The translations under genes were made by a program, and so were the position numbers. The notes under the pieces are model-generated. The model saw nothing but the letters and a program-made list of their open reading frames with translations, did not search any database and had not been told where the DNA came from. DNA of 24,554 bases, taken from positions 1-24,554 of the forward strand of contig CAJQJI010000113.1 in assembly GCA_905478675.1 (NCBI GenBank), given 5' to 3'. The DNA comes from Candidatus Altimarinota bacterium. Its GTDB lineage: Bacteria; Patescibacteriota; Gracilibacteria; UBA4473. Below are positions 15,673 through 22,015 of the stretch, one piece after another; position 1 is the stretch's first letter, and each line of letters starts with the position of its first letter.

Positions 15673-15682
15673 GCCGTTTGCA

Positions 15683-15700
15683 GGGGAAACCAGTTTCCCC
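15683..15700 (+). repeat. Short perfect hairpin after rny
   Basis: GGGGAAAC (15683-15690) and GTTTCCCC (15693-15700) with no U tract after it. It may protect the rny 3' end or pause polymerase; its role is unknown. Confidence 0.6.
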
Positions 15701-15728
15701 CACAGACCCCCTTCTAAAATAGGAATTC

Positions 15729-15766
15729 AAAAAGCTTAGGGAACCCACAAGACCCTAAGCTTTTTT
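15729..15766 (+). terminator. Terminator of rny
   Basis: AAAAAGCTTAGGG (15729-15741) pairs perfectly with CCCTAAGCTTTTT (15753-15765), with an 11-nt loop and T tract. It could also work on the opposite strand. Confidence 0.9.
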
Positions 15767-15775
15767 CATGAATTA

Positions 15776-15804
15776 TTGATTACGTCTCACCTGATTGTTA
15801 TAAT
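15776..15804 (+). promoter_or_regulatory. Promoter of the 84-residue membrane protein gene
   Basis: -35 TTGATT (15776-15781), 17-nt spacer, perfect -10 TATAAT (15799-15804). The ATG starts 8 nt later, so the mRNA is predicted to be leaderless or nearly so. Confidence 0.75.
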
Positions 15805-15812
15805 CATTAATA

Positions 15813-16067
15813 ATGAAAGAGCATAGAAGGAAGCTGTTTGTTAAATACAAAAATTACAATGGCTGTTATGTGGAAGAATCAAAACGACCATTTGTTGAAA
15901 TATGGGAGGATCGATTTAATAAAAAATATCACCGAAAGTTATTTTGGAAAAACTTTTGCTTTAGAGTTAATAACAACTGGAATTTAAACCTTAATAACCC
16001 TTGGTTGATAGCTATAACGGCAGCACTTGTGTCGGCAATTGCTGGGTGGGGGTTAGGTTTTTTTTAA
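15813..16067 (+). CDS. Small membrane protein of unknown function
   Basis: 84 residues. The N-terminal ~58 residues are basic and aromatic (EHRRKLFVKYKNY at the start; KKYHRKLFWKNFCF later), and a single C-terminal helix follows (PWLIAITAALVSAIAGWGLGFF), so it is probably tail-anchored with the basic part in the cytoplasm. I do not recognise a family. It is supported as a gene by a near-consensus promoter whose start point falls at the ATG, a terminator just upstream, and a complete frame. Its stop overlaps the trmB stop by three bases on the opposite strand. Confidence 0.65.
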   Translation: MKEHRRKLFVKYKNYNGCYVEESKRPFVEIWEDRFNKKYHRKLFWKNFCFRVNNNWNLNLNNPWLIAITAALVSAIAGWGLGFF

Positions 16068-16669
16068 TCGCGCGTAAATGTCATCCGCCAAATTGGCTCC
16101 CCTTTGGCCATTTTTACTTTTTCCCAGTCGGTGGGAATGCCGTGTACAGAGTCTTCAAATCGTTTTATGCTTTGGTATGGTGTTTCTTTTAAATACTCTA
16201 AAGTTTCTTCAAATAAAAATTGCTGATCGGTTTGAAATACAATTGGAGTTTCCGCTGGAAGCCAAGTAGCCAGGGTATGGCAAAACTCAGTGGTAATAAA
16301 GCGTCGTTTTTTATGACGGTCTTTAAACCACGGATCAGGAAAGTTTACAAAAATTTCTTCAATTTTAGCGCCCTCTTTTAAACATGGTTCTAAAATATTT
16401 CTAAAGTTCCGCCCAGCGTCGCCATCAAAGACTCGAAAGTTTGGCCGATCTTTAAACTTTTCTCTGAGGTGTTCGGCAATCGGAGTTCTGATTTCAAAAC
16501 AAATAAAATTGTGATCTGGAAATTTGTCGGCCAGTTGAGCCATAAATTCGCCTTTAAACGCGCCAACATCTACAAAAATAGGGCGGGTGTTTCCAAAGCC
16601 TTCAAAGTGAATTTCTTGGAGGTTGGCCAATGGATTGGCATGCGTTCGGGTGCGTTTAATGGTGTTCAT
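16064..16669 (-). CDS. trmB: tRNA (guanine-N7-)-methyltransferase
   Basis: Methylates G46 in the variable loop of tRNAs using S-adenosylmethionine. The 201-residue length is typical. The SAM-binding Rossmann start is FVDVGAFKGEFMAQLA (Ala where Gly is common), then NFICFEIRTP. The family signature IFVNFPDPWFKDRHKKRRF covers the catalytic Asp and substrate-binding residues. A second signature segment is FQTDQQFLFEETLEYL. It is convergent with the small membrane protein gene. No clear promoter is seen in the upstream region, which it shares divergently with the methyltransferase leader. Confidence 0.96.
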   Translation of the reverse strand: MNTIKRTRTHANPLANLQEIHFEGFGNTRPIFVDVGAFKGEFMAQLADKFPDHNFICFEIRTPIAEHLREKFKDRPNFRVFDGDAGRNFRNILEPCLKEGAKIEEIFVNFPDPWFKDRHKKRRFITTEFCHTLATWLPAETPIVFQTDQQFLFEETLEYLKETPYQSIKRFEDSVHGIPTDWEKVKMAKGEPIWRMTFTRD

Positions 16670-16721
16670 CGTGGTTTAAGCTATTTATTTTAAGATTTAA
16701 AAAAAGGCGAGAGGACAAAAT

Positions 16722-16750
16722 TTGACATTAAAGTTTTCTGAATTTAAAGT
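16722..16750 (+). promoter_or_regulatory. Promoter of the Met-rich leader and methyltransferase gene
   Basis: Perfect -35 TTGACA (16722-16727), 17-nt spacer, -10 TAAAGT (16745-16750). The leader-peptide ATG lies 11 nt after the -10. Confidence 0.65.
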
Positions 16751-16761
16751 CGGCTTGAAGA

Positions 16762-16830
16762 ATGAAAAATTTATTAATGGCGATGCCTATGATGATGCTC
16801 TTGCAAAAGGGTAGTCGGATTAGTGTGTAG
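16762..16830 (+). CDS. Methionine-rich leader peptide
   Basis: A 22-codon ORF reading MKNLLMAMPMMMLL followed by QKGSRISV and TAG. Six of its 22 residues are Met, including three consecutive AUG codons at 16789-16797. It sits between a promoter and a strong terminator. Its last codons (16810-16825) overlap the strand that can form an antiterminator, the geometry expected if ribosome position decides termination. Neither the ORF nor its translation has been tested; a chance ORF of this length is possible, but the match of position, composition and RNA structure argues against it. Confidence 0.65.
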   Translation: MKNLLMAMPMMMLLQKGSRISV

Positions 16831-16883
16831 CTGAAATTTTAAAGCTCAAATTCACTAAACCGCCTACCAGGGCGGTTTTTTTT
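16810..16883 (+). promoter_or_regulatory. Candidate antiterminator/terminator switch (Met attenuator)
   Basis: GGTAGTCGGATTAGTG (16810-16825) can pair with CACTAAACCGCCTACC (16853-16868) at 14 of 16 positions. The latter contains the 5' arm of the terminator AACCGCC (16858-16864) / GGCGGTT (16871-16877). The two structures are mutually exclusive. A ribosome reaching the leader stop at 16828 would cover the first strand and favour termination; one held on the Met codons would leave it free. Confidence 0.65.
16858..16883 (+). terminator. Terminator upstream of the methyltransferase gene
   Basis: 7-bp GC-rich stem AACCGCC/GGCGGTT, loop TACCAG, with a run of eight T (16876-16883) in total. It ends 13 nt before the methyltransferase ATG, so expression of that gene requires readthrough or an unseen promoter. 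Confidence 0.88.
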
Positions 16884-16895
16884 AATTTAAATAAT

Positions 16896-17528
16896 ATGAC
16901 TTATACAGTACTCGGAAACATTCCTGGCGGAGGCGAACGACGGCGCTACGATTCGGGCGTAGAACTAGAGGTAGACGCCAAGAGAGGCTTTAAACCAACG
17001 TGGGTCGGCCATGGATTTTTGCCGCATCTAAAAGATTTAAAGGGCACGGTGCTTGATTACGGCTGTGGTGGGGGTTTGCTGGGGTTGCACGCGGCGGTAC
17101 AAGCGGCGGTTGATCGGGTTATTTTTCTAGATATTGATGAAGAAGCGCTGCGTTTATGTCGTGAAAATGCACAATGGAATCTGGTAATGGGTAAATGCGA
17201 CTTTAAAACTTCGGTTGAGGCTATTTCGGACCAAGTGGATGCCGTGATTGCCAACTTGCCAGAGAATTCAAAGTTTGATTTTTGTGGAGAAGATGGTAGT
17301 CAGCTTCAACGAGAAGTCGTGTTAGAGCGAGTGCCAAAGTTATTAAAGTCCGATGGACAACTGCTGACTAAAAGTATTGATTATGCGGCTGATTGGGCTC
17401 AAGAAGATGAAGTTAAAACCTATTATCACGTGGGGCACATAGGCAAGGTGTGTGGGCTTACGCCTGCTAATTTAGGTGAACCTCGAATCGCTCGCGCTCA
17501 AATTTATGACTTAAGATTAAAGTCCTAA
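16896..17528 (+). CDS. Class I SAM-dependent methyltransferase, substrate unknown
   Basis: 210 residues. SAM-binding motif I is LDYGCGGGLLGLHAA (about 53-67), the acidic residue ending strand 2 is in VIFLDIDEEAL, and motif IV is AVIANLPEN. NLPEN stands where N6-adenine/glutamine and RsmC-type enzymes have NPPY/NPPF, so it is a divergent member of that branch and the substrate cannot be assigned. The first ~45 residues (GGGERRRYDSGVELEVDAK...) may bind substrate. The gene is preceded by the candidate Met-responsive attenuator, which would tie its expression to methionine supply, and is followed by the glyA leader, so the two may be linked through one-carbon metabolism. Confidence 0.8.
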   Translation: MTYTVLGNIPGGGERRRYDSGVELEVDAKRGFKPTWVGHGFLPHLKDLKGTVLDYGCGGGLLGLHAAVQAAVDRVIFLDIDEEALRLCRENAQWNLVMGKCDFKTSVEAISDQVDAVIANLPENSKFDFCGEDGSQLQREVVLERVPKLLKSDGQLLTKSIDYAADWAQEDEVKTYYHVGHIGKVCGLTPANLGEPRIARAQIYDLRLKS

Positions 17529-17587
17529 AAATTTTTATAAAGGCTGAAATTACGAAGCTAAACTCCTGAAACTAAGCGGTAATTTGT

Positions 17588-17617
17588 TTGACGAGGGCGG
17601 CAAAATTGCGGTACATT
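17588..17617 (+). promoter_or_regulatory. Promoter of the glyA leader
   Basis: -35 TTGACG (17588-17593), 18-nt spacer, -10 TACATT (17612-17617). Confidence 0.55.
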
Positions 17618-17624
17618 GTGAGTG

Positions 17625-17751
17625 AAAAAATGACCCACATTTTATCCACTCCTAAAGCCACTTGCCGACCCTCTGGAAAAGGTCGAAAAGAAGTGTAGTC
17701 CGAGTGAAATTTTCTTTAAAGATCGTTGCGATATTCGCGACGATCTTTTTT
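17625..17751 (+). promoter_or_regulatory. Structured leader or small RNA ahead of glyA
   Basis: A transcript starting near 17625 would contain a three-part hairpin: CACTC (17647-17651) with GAGTG (17702-17706), CACTT (17659-17663) with AAGTG (17691-17695), and CGACC (17666-17670) with GGTCG (17681-17685), with internal loops between. A strong terminator follows. A 22-codon ORF (17630-17698, beginning MTHILSTPKATCRPSG) lies inside, with no run of one amino acid. It fits a cis-acting attenuator or riboswitch-like leader, or a free ~130-nt RNA. I match it to no known family. Confidence 0.5.
17718..17751 (+). terminator. Terminator between the glyA promoter and glyA
   Basis: AAAGATCGTTGCGA (17718-17731) pairs with TCGCGACGATCTTT (17735-17748) over 14 bp with one G-U pair and a TAT loop. 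The T run continues to 17751. It ends about 31 nt before the glyA ATG, and no good promoter is seen in between. Confidence 0.88.
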
Positions 17752-17782
17752 CTTTATTTCTCTATTTTAACCCTTTTAAAAA

Positions 17783-19060
17783 ATGTCTACCCCCCAAAAT
17801 ATCCCCTTTATTGAAGCGCAAGATCAAGAAATAGCGGCTTGTATTCGTGGAGAAGAAAATCGTGAAGCGAATGGTTTAGAATTGGTTCCGTCTGAAAATT
17901 ATATTTCTAAAGCGGCGCACGAAGCTTTAGGGAGTTGTTTTACGAATAAATACTCTGAAGGGTACCCAGGCGCACGTTACTATGGTGGTCAAGAATTCAC
18001 CGATCAAATTGAACGGATTGCGATTGAGCGAGCGTGTAAGTTGTTTGGTTGTAAGTACGCGAACGTGCAACCGCATTCTGGAGCGCCGGCTAATATTGGA
18101 GCCTACTACGGAATGCTTAAACCCGGTGACACGATTCTGGGCATGGACCTTTCACACGGCGGGCATTTAACTCATGGGCATCCGGTCACGCATATTACAA
18201 AATCGTTTAATTTTGTGCGTTATGGTATGAAAAATCCAGACACGGGCGAAATTGATTTTGAAGAAATGCGCGAAGTGGCTTTACGAGAAAAACCAAAACT
18301 TATTTTAGCGGGTTTCTCGGCTTACAGCCGTGAATTGGACTACCAAAAATTTGTCGATATTGCGAAAGAAGTAGGGGCTTACACCATGGCCGATATGGCG
18401 CATATTGCAGGATTGATTGCCGGTAAAGCGGTTAAAAATCCGTTTGATTATGGGTTTGATGTTATTACCACAACGACGCATAAAACGCTGCGAGGTCCAC
18501 GTGGAGGGCTTATTTTGATTCGAGAAGACGCTGATTTAGCGAAAAAAATTGATAAGTCTATTTTCCCAGGGTTACAAGGTGGACCGCACATGCACGCGGT
18601 GGCTTCTCGAGCGGTAGCCTTTGGTGAAGCCTTAACGCCAGCGTTTCAAGAGTACGCGCAGCAAATTTTAAAAAATGCGAAAGCGATGGAGAAAGTTTTC
18701 CTCGACGCTGATATTCGTCTTATGGGCGGTGGAACGGATAATCACCTACTTTTGGCGGACGTGTTTGGTTCGCTTAACGTAACCGGGCAAGAAGCGGAAA
18801 ATGTATTAGACGAAGTGGGCATTACGCTGAATAAAAATTCAATTGCGGATGAACCACGAACGATGTTTGATCCGTCTGGGATTCGTTTTGGAACGCCAGC
18901 CATTACCACACGAGGCTTTAAAGAAGAACAATCCGCTCGTGTAGCAGAATTAATGATTGAAGCGATGAAAAATAAAGACGACCAAGCGGTTAAAGACCGA
19001 ATTCGTGAAGAAGTGCGAGACTTAGCACACGCTTTCCCAATTCCAGATAGTTTTGTTTAA
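17783..19060 (+). CDS. glyA: Serine hydroxymethyltransferase
   Basis: PLP enzyme that converts serine and tetrahydrofolate to glycine and methylene-tetrahydrofolate, the main source of one-carbon units. 425 residues, normal for bacteria. Motifs: NYISKAAHEALGS near the N-terminus, YSEGYPGARYYGG (57-69), the PLP region ADMAHIAGLIA, and the PLP-binding lysine K234 in VITTTTHKTLRGPRGG. The C-terminal GIRFGTPAITTRGF is intact. The start ATG has AAAAA before it and no Shine-Dalgarno motif. It fits with folE/folK and purB in the same window, which make or use folate one-carbon units. Transcription appears to pass through an upstream terminator. Confidence 0.98.
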   Translation: MSTPQNIPFIEAQDQEIAACIRGEENREANGLELVPSENYISKAAHEALGSCFTNKYSEGYPGARYYGGQEFTDQIERIAIERACKLFGCKYANVQPHSGAPANIGAYYGMLKPGDTILGMDLSHGGHLTHGHPVTHITKSFNFVRYGMKNPDTGEIDFEEMREVALREKPKLILAGFSAYSRELDYQKFVDIAKEVGAYTMADMAHIAGLIAGKAVKNPFDYGFDVITTTTHKTLRGPRGGLILIREDADLAKKIDKSIFPGLQGGPHMHAVASRAVAFGEALTPAFQEYAQQILKNAKAMEKVFLDADIRLMGGGTDNHLLLADVFGSLNVTGQEAENVLDEVGITLNKNSIADEPRTMFDPSGIRFGTPAITTRGFKEEQSARVAELMIEAMKNKDDQAVKDRIREEVRDLAHAFPIPDSFV

Positions 19061-19091
19061 AAAAAACTGAGAAACGGCGAATTACTTTGTT

Positions 19092-19151
19092 AGAAAAAAA
19101 TGTCCTCGAACGTGTATTAAATCAGTACGCTTTCCGGTGGCATTTTTTTCT
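19092..19151. terminator. Long bidirectional terminator-like hairpin between glyA and mnmA
   Basis: AGAAAAAAATGTC (19092-19104) pairs with GGCATTTTTTTCT (19139-19151), one G-U pair, enclosing a further GTGTA/TACGC stem. A-tract and T-tract flanks allow it to work in both directions between convergent genes. Confidence 0.7.
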
Positions 19152-19207
19152 GCCTCGAATTTCTTGTTTTTGAGCTCTTTTTGAGGCTCTGCTAAGAGCG
19201 AGGGGGT

Positions 19208-20377
19208 TTAACAAATCTCTCCCCCACCTAAACAAACCTTTTTGGCGGCATCATAAAACACAATCGATTGTCCAGGGGTAACGGCTCTTTGGGGTTCTTC
19301 AAAGGTGACTTTGACGGATTCAGGAGACCGGTCTCCAGTTCGAACTAAGTTCGAACTTGGTTCGAACTCAGAAGAGATGGTGCAAGTCTGAAAATCTTGC
19401 CGGTAACGAATCTTTGCGGTGCATTTGAAAGGCTTGAGTTCGAACTCTGTCTTCTGGTTGTGTTTGGAGTTCGAACTCTCAAGCGGACTCAATCCGGCCA
19501 CCCAACTTAAACGATTAGCGGTCAGCTCGGTTTGGAATAAACGAGGATTATCGTCGTTCTGACAGACGATAATTTGATTTAGGTTGGTATCCTTCGCTAA
19601 CACAAACCACGGCGCTTCTGGGTAGTTTTTAACGCCGCCTATGTTTAGGTTTCGTCTTTGCCCAATGGTATAAAAGCTCAAACCAATGTGTTTCCCAATT
19701 ACATCGCCTTTCTCCGTTACAATATCGCCCGGTGTCTGTTCGAGGTATTTTTTTAAAAACTCCATATGGTCGCGTTCGCCCACAAAACAAATACCCGTGG
19801 AGTCTTTTTTCTTGGCGTTATGGAAACCGGCTTCAAGAGCGATTTCCCGAATACGTGGTTTGGGTAAATCAGCCAAGGGGAATAAGGTTTTGGCTAACGC
19901 CGCTTGCTGCAGTGTGTAGAGGAAGTAGGTTTGATCTTTGTTGGCGTCGTGTGGCACTTGTAGTTCAAATAACCCCGTGGTTTCATTAAAATGATTTTTG
20001 GCGTAATGGCCGGTAGCCATAAAGTCAGCGCCTAGTTTTTGGGCCGCTTCTAAAAAGACTTTGAACTTAATAAATTGGTTACACAAAATATCGGGGTTGG
20101 GGGTGCGAAAAAGTTTGTGTTGTTCTAAAAAATAATCAAACACGTCGCGCCAATACTCTTTGGCAAAGTTAAAACTGTAAAACGGAATCCCTAAATGTTC
20201 GGCGACGTTTCGAGCGTCCATGGCGTCAACGGCGGCGGGGCAATGTGGGTCGTCTTTATCGTCCCAGTTTTTCATAAATACGCCAATAACCTCGTAGCCT
20301 TGGTCGACTAAAAGCTTAGCGGTGACGCTTGAATCAACGCCGCCGGACAAACCGACGACGACTCGTTTTTTTGTCAT
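19208..20377 (-). CDS. mnmA: tRNA-specific 2-thiouridylase
   Basis: Makes 2-thiouridine at U34 of Lys, Glu and Gln tRNAs, using ATP and sulfur delivered by a cysteine desulfurase system. 389 residues, slightly longer than usual. The PP-loop is GLSGGVDSS (9-17), the catalytic cysteines are C99 (NPDILCNQFIKF) and C197 (STGICFVGER), and ATGHYA is the second nucleotide motif. The C-terminal beta-barrel carries RYRQ (325-328) and the VTPGQ motif (366-370). Two barrel loops are lengthened (about 299-316 and 335-355) by low-complexity sequence rich in Ser/Glu/Phe, encoded by a cluster of TTCGAA palindromes. The catalytic core looks intact. The gene follows grpE and a 30-codon ORF on the same strand. 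Confidence 0.97.
   Translation of the reverse strand: MTKKRVVVGLSGGVDSSVTAKLLVDQGYEVIGVFMKNWDDKDDPHCPAAVDAMDARNVAEHLGIPFYSFNFAKEYWRDVFDYFLEQHKLFRTPNPDILCNQFIKFKVFLEAAQKLGADFMATGHYAKNHFNETTGLFELQVPHDANKDQTYFLYTLQQAALAKTLFPLADLPKPRIREIALEAGFHNAKKKDSTGICFVGERDHMEFLKKYLEQTPGDIVTEKGDVIGKHIGLSFYTIGQRRNLNIGGVKNYPEAPWFVLAKDTNLNQIIVCQNDDNPRLFQTELTANRLSWVAGLSPLESSNSKHNQKTEFELKPFKCTAKIRYRQDFQTCTISSEFEPSSNLVRTGDRSPESVKVTFEEPQRAVTPGQSIVFYDAAKKVCLGGGEIC
19323..19478. repeat. Cluster of TTCGAA-centred palindromes inside mnmA
   Basis: Five TTCGAA-centred palindromes: 19337-19346, 19347-19358 (12 bp), 19360-19367, 19436-19447 (GAGTTCGAACTC) and 19467-19478 (the same 12-mer). A 14-bp perfect palindrome GGAGACCGGTCTCC (19323-19336) adjoins them. 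All lie within two surface-loop insertions of MnmA, and all three reading frames of the repeat are used. Confidence 0.8.
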
Positions 20378-20390
20378 ACACGTTTTTGGG

Positions 20391-20483
20391 TTAAGCCAAG
20401 AACATCACAGCCGTGCTGGCTACAAACATAAGTAAGATGATGGCTGTAATGATTTTGAACGTTGTCTGTTTCTTAATTTTCAT
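20391..20483 (-). CDS. Possible 30-residue single-helix membrane peptide
   Basis: A 30-codon ORF between grpE and mnmA on the same strand, ending 13 nt before the mnmA ATG. It starts MKIKKQTTFK and continues with a hydrophobic helix (IITAIILLMFVASTAVMFLA) to TAA. The basic N-terminus followed by one helix fits a small membrane peptide. No family is recognised. A TTAACA/TAAAAT pair upstream has a 19-nt spacer and is only a weak promoter. It could be a real small protein, or an upstream ORF that affects mnmA translation. Confidence 0.45.
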   Translation of the reverse strand: MKIKKQTTFKIITAIILLMFVASTAVMFLA

Positions 20484-20515
20484 AGAAAGGATATTTTATT
20501 TCAAGGGTAGAATTA

Positions 20516-20527
20516 GGTGTTAACGCC
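20516..20527. repeat. Near-palindrome between grpE and the small ORF
   Basis: GGTGTTAACGCC is symmetric except for one T/G pair position (GGYGTTAACRCC). It overlaps the possible promoter of the 30-codon ORF and could be an operator. Evidence is limited to symmetry. Confidence 0.3.
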
Positions 20528-20544
20528 TTTAAGTCAAGCTCTCT

Positions 20545-21030
20545 CTAGCTTTGAGCGCCTGAAACTTTAGCGGGTTGAATGACATTGCCGTTGAATTCCC
20601 AGCCAATTTCAAGACAACGAACAACGGTCCCCGGTTCGCCTTCTTCGGCCATGAGCACTTCATGTAATTCTGGGTTAATCGTTTCCCCAGCCTGAGGAGA
20701 GATGTCTTTTAAGCCTTGCGATCGCATGGTTTCAAAAAACTTTTCTACGACTTGTTGCATGGTTTCGTCGGTGCTGTGACTGGCCCCTAAGCTGAGCTCT
20801 AAGAAAGAAGGTAGGGCTTTGCGTAAAAAAGCGGTGACAGCTTGATCGCTCCAACGAGCTTGCTCGCCGCTTAAACGACGACGGTAGTTTTCAAGATCGG
20901 CTAAAGATCTTAAGCTCGAGGCTTTGGCTTCTTCCGTTTCGGCTTGTGCCTGCTCTAAAGCCGATTCAAGTTCGATAATACGGGCTTCAAGCGGATTTGG
21001 CTTTGCGTCTTTTTTCTTTTGATTCATCAT
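20545..21030 (-). CDS. grpE: GrpE, nucleotide exchange factor of DnaK
   Basis: Cytoplasmic co-chaperone that releases ADP from DnaK. 161 residues, at the short end for the family. An N-terminal coiled coil (about 15-60, ARIIELESALEQAQAE...) includes the GrpE hallmark LADLENYRRR. The C-terminal beta domain has NPELHEVL and the conserved ending WEFNGNVIQPAKV. Start could be either of two adjacent ATG codons. AGGA six bases upstream is the only Shine-Dalgarno-like motif I saw in the window. No CIRCE (HrcA) element is present, and dnaK/dnaJ are not adjacent. Confidence 0.95.
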   Translation of the reverse strand: MMNQKKKDAKPNPLEARIIELESALEQAQAETEEAKASSLRSLADLENYRRRLSGEQARWSDQAVTAFLRKALPSFLELSLGASHSTDETMQQVVEKFFETMRSQGLKDISPQAGETINPELHEVLMAEEGEPGTVVRCLEIGWEFNGNVIQPAKVSGAQS

Positions 21031-21102
21031 TCCCGATCCTATAAATTTTACTCACTTTGCCAAGTTGATTTATAGTGTGGTAAAGCTTTAACTTATGATT
21101 GT

Positions 21103-21954
21103 ATGACTTATAAAAAGAATAAAGACGTGATTCCGACGCTGAATGTATGGAGCCGAATGCTGGCTGTTTGGACGAATGCGAGCTTTTTAAAGCACATTTT
21201 GTACGCAGAAAAAGACAAGGCCGTCAGTCGAACGTGGTTTTTTTGGTTTGTTTGGAACTCGCTTTTTGCCATGGTGGGAACCGTGGCGGTGTGGTTTTTG
21301 TTCGCCCAAGCTTGGGTAACGTGGTTAGAAGAAGAGTGGTGGAGTACCGTACCGGCCTTTGAGGCGCAGATTGAAGATGGTGTTTTTAGTACGAACTTGC
21401 CGCAACCTTATGTTATTTTTGATGAGCCTAGCGAAGCCTTAGTGGTGATTGATACCGAGCAGGTAGCGTACACCGAAGAGAGCCTGTCGGCTTATCCGGG
21501 AGGCTTATTTTTAACCGCTGATAAGTTTGTTGGGAAAAAAGACACGGGAGAATATCAGGAATATTATTTTAACGAGCTTGAAGAGGATGTCTTTTTTTCA
21601 AAAGCGGATGTTGAAAAAGGCTATTTTGCGGCCAAACCGCGCTTGTTGGTCTTGGCCTCAATAGTGGTCTTTGTTGGTATTTGGATTTGGCTCTGCCTAT
21701 TCCGATTGATTAGTGCCGCTTGGTGGGCCTTGCTGTTTTGGGGCGTTGGCGCAATGGCTCAAGTCCCAGGGTGGACGTATGGTAAAAGTTATTTAAGCGT
21801 ACTGAATTTTTACGTGATAGCGTTAGTGTTTGAGTCTGTGTTACTTGGCATTGGGGTCGGTGTTTTACCTTTTTCTACCTTGCTGGTGTTTGGTTTAGTG
21901 TTTGGGGTTAATTTTTATAGCTTTAAAGCCCCATTGGCAAAGCCGATTGAGTAA
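21103..21954 (+). CDS. DUF1189-like membrane protein
   Basis: 283 residues. An N-terminal cytoplasmic part leads to a first transmembrane helix (FFWFVWNSLFAMVGTVAVWF). A soluble domain of about 110 residues follows, probably outside the membrane (containing PYVIFDEPSEALVVIDTE and GGLFLTADKFV), then four C-terminal helices. This layout, with a strand-rich outer domain between helix 1 and a C-terminal helical bundle, resembles the DUF1189 family; I assign this from topology and sequence feel only. Function is unknown. It is divergent from grpE, and the upstream gap has no clear promoter. Confidence 0.6.
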   Translation: MTYKKNKDVIPTLNVWSRMLAVWTNASFLKHILYAEKDKAVSRTWFFWFVWNSLFAMVGTVAVWFLFAQAWVTWLEEEWWSTVPAFEAQIEDGVFSTNLPQPYVIFDEPSEALVVIDTEQVAYTEESLSAYPGGLFLTADKFVGKKDTGEYQEYYFNELEEDVFFSKADVEKGYFAAKPRLLVLASIVVFVGIWIWLCLFRLISAAWWALLFWGVGAMAQVPGWTYGKSYLSVLNFYVIALVFESVLLGIGVGVLPFSTLLVFGLVFGVNFYSFKAPLAKPIE

Positions 21955-21957
21955 AAC

Positions 21958-21986
21958 TGTACAGGTTTATAGACATTTCCTATTAT
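21958..21986 (+). promoter_or_regulatory. Possible promoter of efp
   Basis: -35 TGTACA (21958-21963), 17-nt spacer, -10 TATTAT (21981-21986). The predicted leader is about 22 nt. Confidence 0.4.
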
Positions 21987-22015
21987 GGGAGCGAATTAAC
22001 TTTTAAATTTATCTT

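Noticed and set aside
16810..16868. tRNA-like foldback (closing GGTAG/CTACC)
   Set aside because: Only 59 nt between ends, with no D, anticodon or T arm; it is better explained as an antiterminator.
17625..17751. ZTP, glycine or THF riboswitch ahead of glyA
   Set aside because: These classes can regulate glyA or folate genes, but their conserved cores (for example CCGCCTGGGC of ZTP) were not found.
21031..21102. CIRCE/HrcA operator at grpE
   Set aside because: The TTAGCACTC-N9-GAGTGCTAA inverted repeat is absent.
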